This document shows positions 1 through 11,278 of a stretch of 64,000 nucleotides of DNA, one piece after another. The notes beneath the pieces are model-generated. The model was not told the DNA's origin, did not search any database, and saw only the letters and a program-made list of their open reading frames with translations. A program made the position numbers and the translations under genes. Every line of letters begins with the position of its first letter. The first letter of the stretch is position 1. Source of the stretch: Piscicola geometra (taxonomy: Eukaryota > Annelida > Clitellata > Hirudinida > Piscicolidae); contig CALSEQ010000043.1 in NCBI GenBank assembly GCA_943735955.1, positions 67,001 through 131,000 on the forward strand, written 5' to 3'.

Positions 1-282
1 AATTTGTTTTCTGAACACCTCAGTATAGGATCAGAGAAGTGCTTAAGAGCCCGTCGAAACTCTGTGAGTGAGCGGATCCAAACGGTTCGGCGCCCAAAAA
101 GTTCAACCGGCAATGGCCGCAAGGTTCATTGCTCAGTACTTTGAGGATACCAGACAAAGTGGAACAGACCTTGCTCTATGTCAACCCGGGCTAAAACCCC
201 ACAGGCTTGCATAGTGTGTAGGATCGGTCACTGCCCCTGGATGCCAATGATAGGCCGCTGATCCTTACTCCCACCCACACAC
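1..282 (+). repeat. Partial satellite monomer at left edge
   Basis: This is the last 282 bp of a copy that begins outside the window. It starts inside the 20-bp inverted repeat and carries GAAGTGCTTAAG, GGTTCGGCG and GTTCAACC, variants shared with the copies up to 8 kb. Its GGATCC lies at 74-79. Its 13-bp dyad is imperfect (GCCAATGATAGGC, 243-255). The next anchor reads GTGAGACAG instead of ATGAGACAG, an A-to-G change. Confidence 0.95.
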
Positions 283-309
283 GTGAGACAGTCCGAGGCC
301 AATACGGCG

Positions 310-387
310 CCAATTTTTTTACTTCTTTATCTTTACTCACCATGCACCCCCACACCAAATCCTTTTTACCCCCCAACCAAACCTACA
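310..387 (+). other. G-depleted, strand-asymmetric tract (representative copy)
   Basis: These 78 nt contain a single G on the + strand (at 344). They consist of a T7 run, CTT-rich pyrimidine sequence, runs of four to six C, and CCAACCAAACC. The complementary strand is correspondingly G-rich with a single C. The same tract recurs in every copy with minor changes, so about 12% of the array has extreme strand asymmetry. Confidence 0.85.
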
Positions 388-641
388 GGCAAATGGTTGT
401 CCTCACTGTCTCACCCTAATCCCAACCCCACACACATGGACAGCGCGAAAGATCCATGGAGGATACACCGAACACCCCCACTGTTGTCACACAGCGATTT
501 GTCACTTTCTCTGAAAGTTTCATTTTGATCGATAGGTGCCTCACTACTCTGTTGATAGCCTAGACGGCTGCTTTCTCTGTTTCCCTCGCCGGAAATTTTC
601 CCTACTCTAGGGGATTTTTCCTACGAGAACTCTGGTGCTTT

Positions 642-661
642 TCAGAAAATTTGTTTTCTGA
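642..661. other. 20-bp inverted repeat (representative copy)
   Basis: The arms TCAGAAAA and TTTTCTGA are perfect complements of 8 bp separated by TTTG. The element occurs once per copy at the same place, about 60 bp upstream of GGATCC, and most copies have exactly this form. It could form a short hairpin or serve as a two-fold symmetric protein site. Function is unknown. Confidence 0.85.
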
Positions 662-889
662 ACACCTCAGTATAGGATCAGAGAAGAGCTTAAGAGCCCG
701 TCGAAACTCTGTGAGTGAGCGGATCCAAATGGTCCGGCGCCCAAAAAGTCCAACCGGCAATGGCCGAAAGGTTCTTTGCTCAGTACTTCGAGGATACCGG
801 ACAAAGTAGAACAGACCTTGCTCTATGTCAATCCGGGCTAGAACCCCACAGGCTTGCATAGAGTGTAGGATCGGTCACTGCCCCTGGAT

Positions 890-902
890 GCCTATGATAG
901 GC
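890..902. other. 13-bp inverted repeat GCCTAT-G-ATAGGC (representative copy)
   Basis: Six-base arms pair perfectly around a single central G. The element is present near the end of most copies, about 28 bp before the next anchor. Variant copies include GCCTAAGATAGGC (for example 6064-6076), in which one pair is lost. Confidence 0.85.
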
Positions 903-912
903 CGCTGATCCT

Positions 913-938
913 TACTCCCACCCACACACATGAGACAG
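913..938 (+). repeat. Internal direct repeat, first unit
   Basis: TACTCCCACCC followed by ACACACATGAGACAG closely matches the segment at 1064-1090 in the same region of the repeat. The unit straddles the boundary I use between copies, since the anchor ATGAGACAG is its end. Confidence 0.75.
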
Positions 939-1063
939 TCCGAGACCAATACGGCGCCAATTTTTTTACTTCTTTATCTTTACTCACCATGCACCCCCAC
1001 ACCAAATCCTTTTTACCCCCCAACCAAACCTACAGGCAAATGGATGTCCTCACTGTCTCACCC

Positions 1064-1090
1064 TACTCCCAACCCCACACACATGGACAG
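1064..1090 (+). repeat. Internal direct repeat, second unit
   Basis: TACTCCCAACCCC followed by ACACACATGGACAG matches 913-938 at a 151-bp offset with only about two or three indels and no clear substitutions. In copies of the CTAATCCC type one substitution is added. The monomer therefore contains a diverged internal duplication. Confidence 0.75.
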
Positions 1091-1173
1091 CGCGAAAGAT
1101 CCATGGAGGATACACCGAACACCCCCACTGTTATCACACAGCGATTTGTCACTTTAACTGAAAGTTTCATTTC

Positions 1174-1181
1174 GATCGATA
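1174..1181. other. GATCGATA core in CGATCGAT palindromic word (representative copy)
   Basis: The motif TTTCGATCGATAGG is present in nearly all copies and contains two overlapping palindromes, CGATCG and ATCGAT. It varies to TTTTGATCG in M1, M3, M9 and M11, to GATTGAT in M18 and M19, to GAGCGAT in M45 and to TTCCGATCG in M47, M51 and M53. Nothing shows a function; it is useful as a marker. Confidence 0.6.
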
Positions 1182-4100
1182 GGTGCCTCACCACTCTGTT
1201 GATAGCCTAGACGGCTGCTTTCTCTATTTCCCTCACCGGAAATTTTTCCTACTCTAGAGGATTTTTCCTACGAGAACTCTGGTGCTTTTCAGAAAATTTG
1301 TTTTCTGAACACCTCAGTATAGGATCAGAGAAGTGCTTAAGAGCCCGTCGAAACTCTGTGAGTGAGCGGATCCAAACGGTTCGGCGCCCAAAAAGTTCAA
1401 CCGGCAATGGCCGCAAGGTTCATTGCTCAGTACTTTGAGGATACCGGACAAAGTGGAACAGACCTTGCTCTATGTCAACCCGGGCTAGAACCCCACAGGC
1501 TTGCATAGTGTGTAGGATCGGTCACTGCCCCTGGATGCCTATGATAGGCCGCTGATCCTTACTCCCACCCACACACATGAGACAGTCCGAGGCCAATACG
1601 GCGCCAATTTTTTTACTTCTTTATCTTTACTCACCATGCACCCCCACACCAAATCCTTTTTACCCCCCAACCAAACCTACAGGCAAATGGTTGTCCTCAC
1701 TGTCTCACCCTAATCCCAACCCCACACACAAGGACAGCGCGAAAGATCCATGGAGGAAACACCGAACACCCCCACTGTTGTCACACAGCGATTTGTCACT
1801 TTCTCTGAAAGTTTCATTTTGATCGATAGGTGCCTCACTACTCTGTTGATAGCCTAGACGGCTGCTTTCTCTGTTTCCCTCGCCGGAAATTTTCCCTACT
1901 CTAGGGGATTTTTCCTACGAGAACTCTGGTGCTTTTCAGAAAATTTGTTTTCTGAACACCTCAGTATAGGATCAGAGAAGAGCTTAAGAGCCCGTCGAAA
2001 CTCTGTGAGTGAGCGGATCCAAACGGTCCGGCGCCCAAAAAATTCAACCGGCAATGGCCGCAAGGTTCATTGCTCAGTACTTTGAGGATACCGGACAAAG
2101 TGGAACAGACCTTGCTCTATGTCAACCCTGGCTAAAACCCCACAGGCTTGCAGAGAGTGTAGGATCGGTCACTGCCCCTGGATGCCTATGATAGGCCGCT
2201 GATCCTTACTCCCACCCACACACATGAGACAGTCCGAGGCCAATACGGCGCCAATTTTTTTACTTCTTTATCTTTACTCACCATGCACCCCCACACCAAA
2301 TCCTTTTTACCCCCCAACCAAACCTACAGGCAAATGGTTGTCCTCACTGTCTCACCCTACTCCCAACCCCACACACATGGACAGCGCGAAAGATCCATGG
2401 AGGATACACCGAACACCCCCACTGTTATCACACAGCGATTTGTCACTTTAACTGAAAGTTTCATTTCGATCGATAGGTGCCTCACCACTCTGTTGATAGC
2501 CTAGACGGCTGCTTTCTCTATTTCCCTCACCGGAAATTTTTCCTACTCTAGAGGATTTTTCCTACGAGAACTCTGGTGCTTTTCAGAAAATTTGTTTTCT
2601 GAACACCTCAGTATAGGATCAGAGAAGTGCTTAAGAGCCCGTCGAAACTCTGTGAGTGAGCGGATCCAAACGGTTCGGCGCCCAAAAAGTTCAACCGGCA
2701 ATGGCCGCTAGGTTCATTGCTCAGTACTTTGAGGATACCGGACAAAGTGGAACAGACCTTGCTCTATGTCAACCCAGGCTAGAACCCCACAGGCTTGCAT
2801 AGTGTGTAGGATCGGTCACTGCCCCTGGATGCCTATGATAGGCCGCTGATCCTTACTCCCATTCACACACATGAGACAGTCCGAGACCAATACGGCGCCA
2901 ATTTTTTTACTTCTTTATCTTTACTCACCATGCACCCCCACACCAAATCCTTTTTACCTCCCAACCAAACCTACAGGCAAATGGTTGTCCTCACTGTCTC
3001 ACCCTACTCCCAACCCCACACACATGGACAGAGCGAAAGATCCATGGAGGATACACCGAACACCCCCACTCTTATCACACAGCGATTTGTCACTTTAACT
3101 GAAAGTTTCATTTCGATCGATAGGTGCCTCACCACTCTGTTGATAGCCTAGACGGCTGCTTTCTCTGTTTCCCTCGCCGGAAATTTTCCCTACTCTAGGG
3201 GATTTTTCCTACGAGAACTCTGGTGCTTTTCAGAAAATTTGTTTTCTGAACACCTCAGTATAGGATCAGAGAAGAGCTTAAGAGCCCGTCGAAACTCTGT
3301 GAGTGAGCGGATCCAAATGGTCCGGCGCCCAAAAAGTCCAACCGGCAATGGCCGAAAGGTTCTTTGCTCAGTACTTCGAGGATACCGGACAAAGTAGAAC
3401 AGACCTTGCTCTATGTCAATCCGGGCTAGAACCCCACAGGCTGCATAGAGTGTAGGATCGGTCACTGCCCCTGGATGCCTATGATAGGCCGTTGATCCTT
3501 ACTCCCACCCACACACATGAGACAGTCCGAGACCAATACGGCGCCAATTTTTTTACTTCTTTATCTTTACTCACCATGCACCCCCACACCAAATCCTTTT
3601 TACCCCCCAACCAAACCTACAGGCAAATGGATGTCCTCACTGTCTCACCCTACTCCCAACCCCACACACATGGACAGCGCGAAAGATCCATGGAGGATAC
3701 ACCGAACACCCCCACTGTTATCACACAGCGATTTGTCACTTTAACTGAAAGTTTCATTTCGATCGATAGGTGCCTCACCACTCTGTTGATAGCCTAGACG
3801 GCTGCTTTCTCTATTTCCCTCACCGGAAATTTTTCCTACTCTAGAGGATTTTTCCTACGAGAACTCTGGTGCTTTTCAGAAAATTTGTTTTCTGAACACC
3901 TCAGTATAGGATCAGAGAAGTGCTTAAGAGCCCGTCGAAACTCTGTGAGTGAGCGGATCCAAACGGTTCGGCGCCCAAAAAGTTCAACCGGCAATGGCCG
4001 CTAGGTTCATTGCTCAGTACTTTGAGGATACCGGACAAAGTGGAACAGACCTTGCTCTATGTCAACCCAGGCTAGAACCCCACAGGCTTGCATAGTGTGT

Positions 4101-5456
4101 AGGATCGGTCACTGCCCCTGGATGCCTATGATAGGCCGCTGATCCTTACTCCCATTCACACACATGAGACAGTCCGAGACCAATACGGCGCCAATTTTTT
4201 TACTTCTTTATCTTTACTCACCATGCACCCCCACACCAAATCCTTTTTACCTCCCAACCAAACCTACAGGCAAATGGTTGTCCTCACTGTCTCACCCTAC
4301 TCCCAACCCCACACACATGGACAGAGCGAAAGATCCATGGAGGATACACCGAACACCCCCACTCTTATCACACAGCGATTTGTCACTTTAACTGAAAGTT
4401 TCATTTCGATCGATAGGTGCCTCACCACTCTGTTGATAGCCTAGACGGCTGCTTTCTCTGTTTCCCTCGCCGGAAATTTTCCCTACTCTAGGGGATTTTT
4501 CCTACGAGAACTCTGGTGCTTTTCAGAAAATTTGTTTTCTGAACACCTCAGTATAGGATCAGAGAAGAGCTTAAGAGCCCGTCGAAACTCTGTGAGTGAG
4601 CGGATCCAAATGGTCCGGCGCCCAAAAAGTCCAACCGGCAATGGCCGAAAGGTTCTTTGCTCAGTACTTCGAGGATACCGGACAAAGTAGAACAGACCTT
4701 GCTCTATGTCAATCCGGGCTAGAACCCCACAGGCTGCATAGAGTGTAGGATCGGTCACTGCCCCTGGATGCCTATGATAGGCCGTTGATCCTTACTCCCA
4801 CCCACACACATGAGACAGTCCGAGACCAATACGGCGCCAATTTTTTTACTTCTTTATCTTTACTCACCATGCACCCCCACACCAAATCCTTTTTACCCCC
4901 CAACCAAACCTACAGGCAAATGGATGTCCTCACTGTCTCACCCTACTCCCAACCCCACACACATGGACAGCGCGAAAGATCCATGGAGGATACACCGAAC
5001 ACCCCCACTGTTATCACACAGCGATTTGTCACTTTAACTGAAAGTTTCATTTCGATCGATAGGTGCCTCACCACTCTGTTGATAGCCTAGACGGCTGCTT
5101 TCTCTATTTCCCTCACCGGAAATTTTTCCTACTCTAGAGGATTTTTCCTACGAGAACTCTGGTGCTTTTCAGAAAATTTGTTTTCTGAACACCTCAGTAT
5201 AGGATCAGAGAAGTGCTTAAGAGCCCGTCGAAACTCTGTGAGTGAGCGGATCCAAACGGTTCGGCGCCCAAAAAGTTCAACCGGCAATGGCCGCTAGGTT
5301 CATTGCTCAGTACTTTGAGGATACCGGACAAAGTGGAACAGACCTTGCTCTATGTCAACCCAGGCTAGAACCCCACAGGCTTGCATAGAGTGTAGGATCG
5401 GTCACTGCCCCTGGATGCCTATGATAGGCCGCTGATCCTTACTCCCACCCACACAC

Positions 5457-8044
5457 ATGAGACAGTCCGAGGCCAATACGGCGCCAATTTTTTCACTTCT
5501 TTATCTTTACTCACCATGCACCCCCACACCAAATCCTTTTTACCCCCCAACCAAACCTACAGGCAAATGGTTGTCCTCACTGTCTCACCCTAATCCCAAC
5601 CCCACACACATGGACAGCGCGAAAGATCCATGGAGGATACACCGAATACCCCCACTGTTGTCACACAGCGATTTATCACTTTCTCTGAAAGTTTCATTTT
5701 GATCGATAGGTGCCTCACTACTCTGTTGATAGCCTAGACGGCTGCTTTCTCTGTTTCCCTCACCGGAAATTTTTCCTACTCTAGGGGATTTTTCCTACGA
5801 GAACTCTGGGGCTTTTCAGAAAATTTGTTTTCTGAACACCTCAGTATAGGATCAGAGAAGAGCTTAAGAGCCCGTCGAAACTCTGTGAGTGAGCGGATCC
5901 AAACGGTCCGGCGCCCAAAAAATTCAACCGGCAATGGCCGCAAGGTTCATTGCTCAGTACTTTGAGGATACCGGACAAAGTGGAACAGACCTTGCTTTAT
6001 GTCAACCCGGGCTAAAACCCCACAGGCTTCCATAGAGTGTAGGATCGGTCACTGCCCCTGGATGCCTAAGATAGGCCGCTGATCCTTACTCCAATTCACA
6101 CACATGAGACAGTCCGAGACCAATACGGCGCCAATTTTTTTACTTCTTTATCTTTACTCACCATGCACCCCCACACCAAATCCTTTTTACCCCCCAACCA
6201 AACCTACAGGCAAATGGTTGTCCTCACTGTCTCACCCTACTCCCAACCCCACACACATGGACAGAGCGAAAGATCCATGGAGGATACACCGAACACCCCC
6301 ACTCTTATCACACAGCGATTTGTCACTTTAACTGAAAGTTTCATTTCGATCGATAGGTGCCTCACCACTCTGTTGATAGCCTTGACGGCTGCTTTCTCTA
6401 TTTCCCTCACCGGAAATTTTTCCTACTCTAGAGGATTTTTCCTACGAGAACTCTGGTGCTTTTCAGAAAATTTGTTTTCTGAACACCTCAGTATAGGATC
6501 AGAGAAGTGCTTAAGAGCCCGTCGAAACTCTGTGAGTGAGCGGATCCAAACGGTTCGGCGCCCAAAAAGTTCAACCGGCAATGGCCGCTAGGTTCATTGC
6601 TCAGTACTTTGAGGATACCGGACAAAGTGGAACAGACCTTGCTCTATGTCAACCCAGGCTAGAACCCCACAGGCTTGCATAGTGTGTAGGATCGGTCACT
6701 GCCCCTGGATGCCTATGATAGGCCGCTGATCCTTACTCCCACCCACACACATGAGACAGTCCGAGGCCAATACGGCGCCAATTTTTTCACTTCTTTATCT
6801 TTACTCACCATGCACCCCCACACCAAATCCTTTTTACCCCCCAACCAAACCTACAGGCAAATGGTTGTCCTCACTGTCTCACCCTAATCCCAACCCCACA
6901 CACATGGACAGCGCGAAAGATCCATGGAGGATACACCGAATACCCCCACTGTTGTCACACAGCGATTTATCACTTTCTCTGAAAGTTTCATTTTGATCGA
7001 TAGGTGCCTCACTACTCTGTTGATAGCCTAGACGGCTGCTTTCTCTGTTTCCCTCACCGGAAATTTTTCCTACTCTAGGGGATTTTTCCTACGAGAACTC
7101 TGGGGCTTTTCAGAAAATTTGTTTTCTGAACACCTCAGTATAGGATCAGAGAAGAGCTTAAGAGCCCGTCGAAACTCTGTGAGTGAGCGGATCCAAACGG
7201 TCCGGCGCCCAAAAAATTCAACCGGCAATGGCCGCAAGGTTCATTGCTCAGTACTTTGAGGATACCGGACAAAGTGGAACAGACCTTGCTTTATGTCAAC
7301 CCGGGCTAAAACCCCACAGGCTTCCATAGAGTGTAGGATCGGTCACTGCCCCTGGATGCCTAAGATAGGCCGCTGATCCTTACTCCAATTCACACACATG
7401 AGACAGTCCGAGACCAATACGGCGCCAATTTTTTTACTTCTTTATCTTTACTCACCATGCACCCCCACACCAAATCCTTTTTACCCCCCAACCAAACCTA
7501 CAGGCAAATGGTTGTCCTCACTGTCTCACCCTACTCCCAACCCCACACACATGGACAGAGCGAAAGATCCATGGAGGATACACCGAACACCCCCACTCTT
7601 ATCACACAGCGATTTGTCACTTTAACTGAAAGTTTCATTTCGATCGATAGGTGCCTCACCACTCTGTTGATAGCCTTGACGGCTGCTTTCTCTATTTCCC
7701 TCACCGGAAATTTTTCCTACTCTAGAGGATTTTTCCTACGAGAACTCTGGTGCTTTTCAGAAAATTTGTTTTCTGAACACCTCAGTATAGGATCAGAGAA
7801 GTGCTTAAGAGCCCGTCGAAACTCTGTGAGTGAGCGGATCCAAACGGTTCGGCGCCCAAAAAGTTCAACCGGCAATGGCCGCTAGGTTCATTGCTCAGTA
7901 CTTTGAGGATACCGGACAAAGTGGAACAGACCTTGCTCTATGTCAACCCAGGCTAGAACCCCACAGGCTTGCATAGAGTGTAGGATCGGTCACTGCCCCT
8001 GGATGCCTATGATAGGCCGCTGATCCTTACTCCCATTCACACAC
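5457..8044 (+). repeat. Monomers M9-M12, 1294-bp dimer repeated twice
   Basis: Copies start at 5457, 6104, 6751 and 7398. M11 repeats M9, sharing ACCGAATACC, GATTTATCAC, CTCTGGGGC, TTGCTTTATG and CCTAAGATAGG. M12 repeats M10, sharing the rare GCCTTGACGGC in place of GCCTAGACGGC. The only differences I saw lie at the trailing end of M10 versus M12 (TAGTGTG/CCCACCC against TAGAGTG/CCCATTC). The rare TAG-to-TTG change removes a stop and lets a chance reading frame run to 142 codons in M10 and M12. Confidence 0.92.
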
Positions 8045-11000
8045 ATGAGACAGTCCGAGACCAATACGGCGCCAATTTTTTTACTTCTTTATCTTTACTC
8101 ACCATGCACCCCCACACCAAATCCTTTTTACCCCCCAACCAAACCTACAGGCAAATGGTTGTCCTCACTGTCTCACCCTTCTCCCAACCCCACACACATG
8201 GACAGCGCGAAAGATCCATGGAGGATACACCGAACACCCCCACTCTTATCACACAGCGATTTGTCACTTTAACTGAAAGTTTCATTTCGATCGATAGGTG
8301 CCTCACCACTCTGTTGATAGCCTAGACGGCTGCTTTCTCTGTTTCCCTCGCCGGAAATTTTCCCTACTCTAGGGGATTATTCCTACGAGAACTCTGGTGC
8401 TTTTCAGAAAATTTGTTTTCTGAACACCTCAGTATAGGATCAGAGAAGAGCTTAAGAGCCCGTCGAAATTCTGTGAGTGAGCGGATCCAAACGGTCTGGC
8501 ACCCAAAAAGTCAAACCGGCAATGGCCGCAAGGTTCTTTGCTCAGTACTTCGAGGATACCGGACAAAGTGGAACAGACCTTGCTCTATGTCAACCCGGGC
8601 TAAAACCCCACAGGCTTCCATAGAGTGTAGGATCGGTCACTGCCCCTGGATGCCTAAGATAGGCCGCTGATCCTTACTCCCATTCACACACATGAGACAG
8701 TCCGAGACCAATACGGCGCCAATTTTTTTACTTCTTTATCTTTACTCACCATGCACCCCCACACCAAATCCTTTTTACCCCCCAACCAAACCTACAGGCA
8801 AATGGTTGTCCTCACTGTCTCACCCTTCTCCCAACCCCACACACATGGACAGCGCGAAAGATCCATGGATGATACACCGAACACCCCCACTCTTATCACA
8901 CAGCGATTTGTCACTTTAACTGAAAGTTTCATTTCGATCGATAGGTGCCTCACCACTCTGTTGATAGCCTAGACGGCTGCTTTCTCTGTTTCCCTCGCCG
9001 GAAATTTTCCCTACTCTAGGGGATTTTTCCTACGAGAACTCTGGTGCTTTTCAGAAAATTTGTTTTCTGAACACCTCAGTATAGGATCAGAGAAGAGCTT
9101 AAGAGCCCGTCGAAACTCTGTGAGTGAGCGGATCCAAACGGTCCGGCACCCAAAAAGTCAAACCGGCAATGGCCGCAAGGTTCTTTGCTCAGTACTTCGA
9201 GGATACCGGACAAAGTGGAACAGACCTTGCTCTATGTCAACCCGGGCTAAAACCCCACAGGCTTGCATAGAGTGTAGGATCGGTCACTGCCCCTGGATGC
9301 CTATGATAGGCCGCTGATCCTTACTCCCACCCACACACATGAGACAGTCCGAGGCCAATACGGCGCCAATTTTTTCACTTCTTTATCTTTACTCCCCATG
9401 CACCCCCACACCAAATCCTTTTACCCCCCAACCAAACCCACAGGCAAATGGTTGTCCTCACTGTCTCACCCTACTCCCAACCCCACACACATGGACAGCG
9501 CGAAAGATCCATGGAGGATACACCGAACACCCCCACTGTTATCACACAGCGATTTGTCACTTTAACTGAAAGTTTCATTTCGATCGATAGGTGCCTCACC
9601 ACTCTGTTGATAGCCTAGACGGCTGCTTTCTCTATTTCCCTCACCGGAAATTTTTCCTACTCTAGAGGATTTTTCCTACGAGAACTCTGGTGCTTTTCAG
9701 AAAATTTGTTTTCTGAACACCTCAGTATAGGATCAGAGAAGTGCTTAAGAGCCCGTCGAAACTCTGTGAGTGAGCGGATCCAAACGGTTCGGCGCCCAAA
9801 AAATTCAACCGGCAATGGCCGCAAGGTTCATTGCTCAGTACTTTGAGGATACCGGACAAAATGGAACAGACCTTGCTCTATGGCAACCCGGGCTAAAACC
9901 CCACAGGCTTCCATAGAGTGTAGGATCGGTCACTGCCCCTGGATGCCTAAGATAGGCCGCTGATCCTTACTCCCATTCACACACATGAGACAGTCCGAGA
10001 CCAATACGGCGCCAATTTTTTTACTTCTTTATCTTTACTCACCATGCACCCCCACACCAAATCCTTTTTACCCCCCAACCAAACCTACAGGCAAATGGTT
10101 GTCCTCACTGTCTCACCCTTCTCCCAACCCCACACACATGGACAGCGCGAAAGATCCATGGAGGATACACCGAACACCCCCACTCTTATCACACAGCGAT
10201 TTGTCACTTTAACTGAAAGTTTCATTTCGATCGATAGGTGCCTCACCACTCTGTTGATAGCCTAGACGGCTGCTTTCTCTGTTTCCCTCGCCGGAAATTT
10301 TCCCTACTCTAGGGGATTTTTCCTACGAGAACTCTGGTGCTTTTCAGAAAATTTGTTTTCTGAACACCTCAGTATAGGATCAGAGAAGAGCTTAAGAGCC
10401 CGTCGAAACTCTGTGAGTGAGCGGATCCAAACGGTCCGGCACCCAAAAAGTCAAACCGGCAATGGCCGCAAGGTTCTTTGCTCAGTACTTCGAGGATACC
10501 GGACAAAGTGGAACAGACCTTGCTCTATGTCAACCCGGGCTAAAACCCCACAGGCTTCCATAGAGTGTAGGATCGGTCACTGCCCCTGGATGCCTAAGAT
10601 AGGCCGCTGATCCTTACTCCCATTCACACACATGAGACAGTCCGAGACCAATACGGCGCCAATTTTTTTACTTCTTTATCTTTACTCACCATGCACCCCC
10701 ACACCAAATCCTTTTTACCCCCCAACCAAACCTACAGACAAATGGTTGTCCTCACTGTCTCACCCTTCTCCCAACCCCACACACATGGACAGCGCGAAAG
10801 ATCCATGGAGGATACACCGAACACCCCCACTCTTATCACACAGCGATTTGTCACTTTAACTGAAAGTTTCATTTCGATCGATAGGTGCCTCACCACTCTG
10901 TTGATAGCCTAGACGGCTGCTTTCTCTGTTTCCCTCGCCGGAAATTTTCCCTTCTCTAGGGGATTTTTCCTACGAGAACTCTGGTGCTTTTCAGAAAATT

Positions 11001-11278
11001 TGTTTTCTGAACACCTCAGTATAGGATCAGAGAAGAGCTTAAGAGCCCGTCGAAACTCTGTGAGTGAGCGGATCCAAACGGTCCGGCGCCCAAAAAATTC
11101 AACCGGCAATGGCCGCAAGGTTCATTGCTCAGTACTTTGAGGATACCGGACAAAGTGGAACAGACCTTGCTCTATGTCAACCCGGGCTAAAACCCCACAG
11201 GCTTCCATAGAGTGTAGGATCGGTCACTGCCCCTGGATGCCTATGATAGGCCGCTGATCCTTACTCCCATTCACACAC
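8045..11278 (+). repeat. Monomers M13-M17, trimer spacing of 1940 bp
   Basis: Copies start at 8045, 8692, 9339, 9985 and 10632. M13 and M16 (1940 bp apart) share CCTTCTCCC, GGCACCC, GTCAAACC, CTTCCATAG and CCTAAGATAGG. M14 and M17, again 1940 bp apart, share the CCTTCTCCC front half. M15 between them is a different type (CTATTTCCCTCACC, GAAGTGCTTAAG) and is 646 bp because one T is missing in ATCCTTTTACC. The arrangement fits duplication of a three-copy block followed by drift and conversion. Confidence 0.85.

Larger units (their letters stand above)
283..5456 (+). repeat. Monomers M1-M8, alternating types, duplicated 1293-bp dimer
   Basis: Eight copies start at 283, 930, 1577, 2224, 2871, 3517, 4164 and 4810. 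M1 and M3 carry CTAATCCC, TTGTCAC and TTTTGATCG. M2, M4, M6 and M8 carry CTACTCCC, TTATCAC, CTATTTCCCTCACC and GAAGTGCTTAAG. M5-M6 and M7-M8 are copies of one 1293-bp dimer: by eye M7 equals M5, and M8 equals M6 until near 5388, where TAGTGTG becomes TAGAGTG. Both M5 and M7 lack one T in AGGCTTGCAT, which makes them 646 bp. M6 joins an M2-like front (ATGGATGTCC) to an M4-like end (GGCCGCTAGG), so it looks like a recombinant copy. Confidence 0.92.

Noticed and set aside
280..285. CACGTG E/G-box before the first anchor
   Set aside because: It exists in one copy only, created by a single A-to-G change in the anchor, so it is best read as a chance variant.
783..802. CENP-B-box-like word (CTTCG, four bases, then CCGGA at box spacing)
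   Set aside because: It matches only 7 of the 9 core positions of the mammalian CENP-B box. By my estimate one or two such matches are expected by chance in a monomer this long, and many copies have TTTG in place of TTCG.
1174..1396. RNA polymerase III promoter-like words (TAGCCTAGACGG as A box, GTTCAACC or GATCGATA as B box)
   Set aside because: The A-box match is good, but the B-box candidates lack the final C and lie either upstream of it or about 190 bp downstream, unlike tRNA genes or SINEs. The B-like word is also absent from most copies.
6163..6591. 142-codon frame, repeated at 7457-7885
   Set aside because: It is produced by one TAG-to-TTG change in a duplicated dimer; in all other copies the same frame stops at 73 codons.
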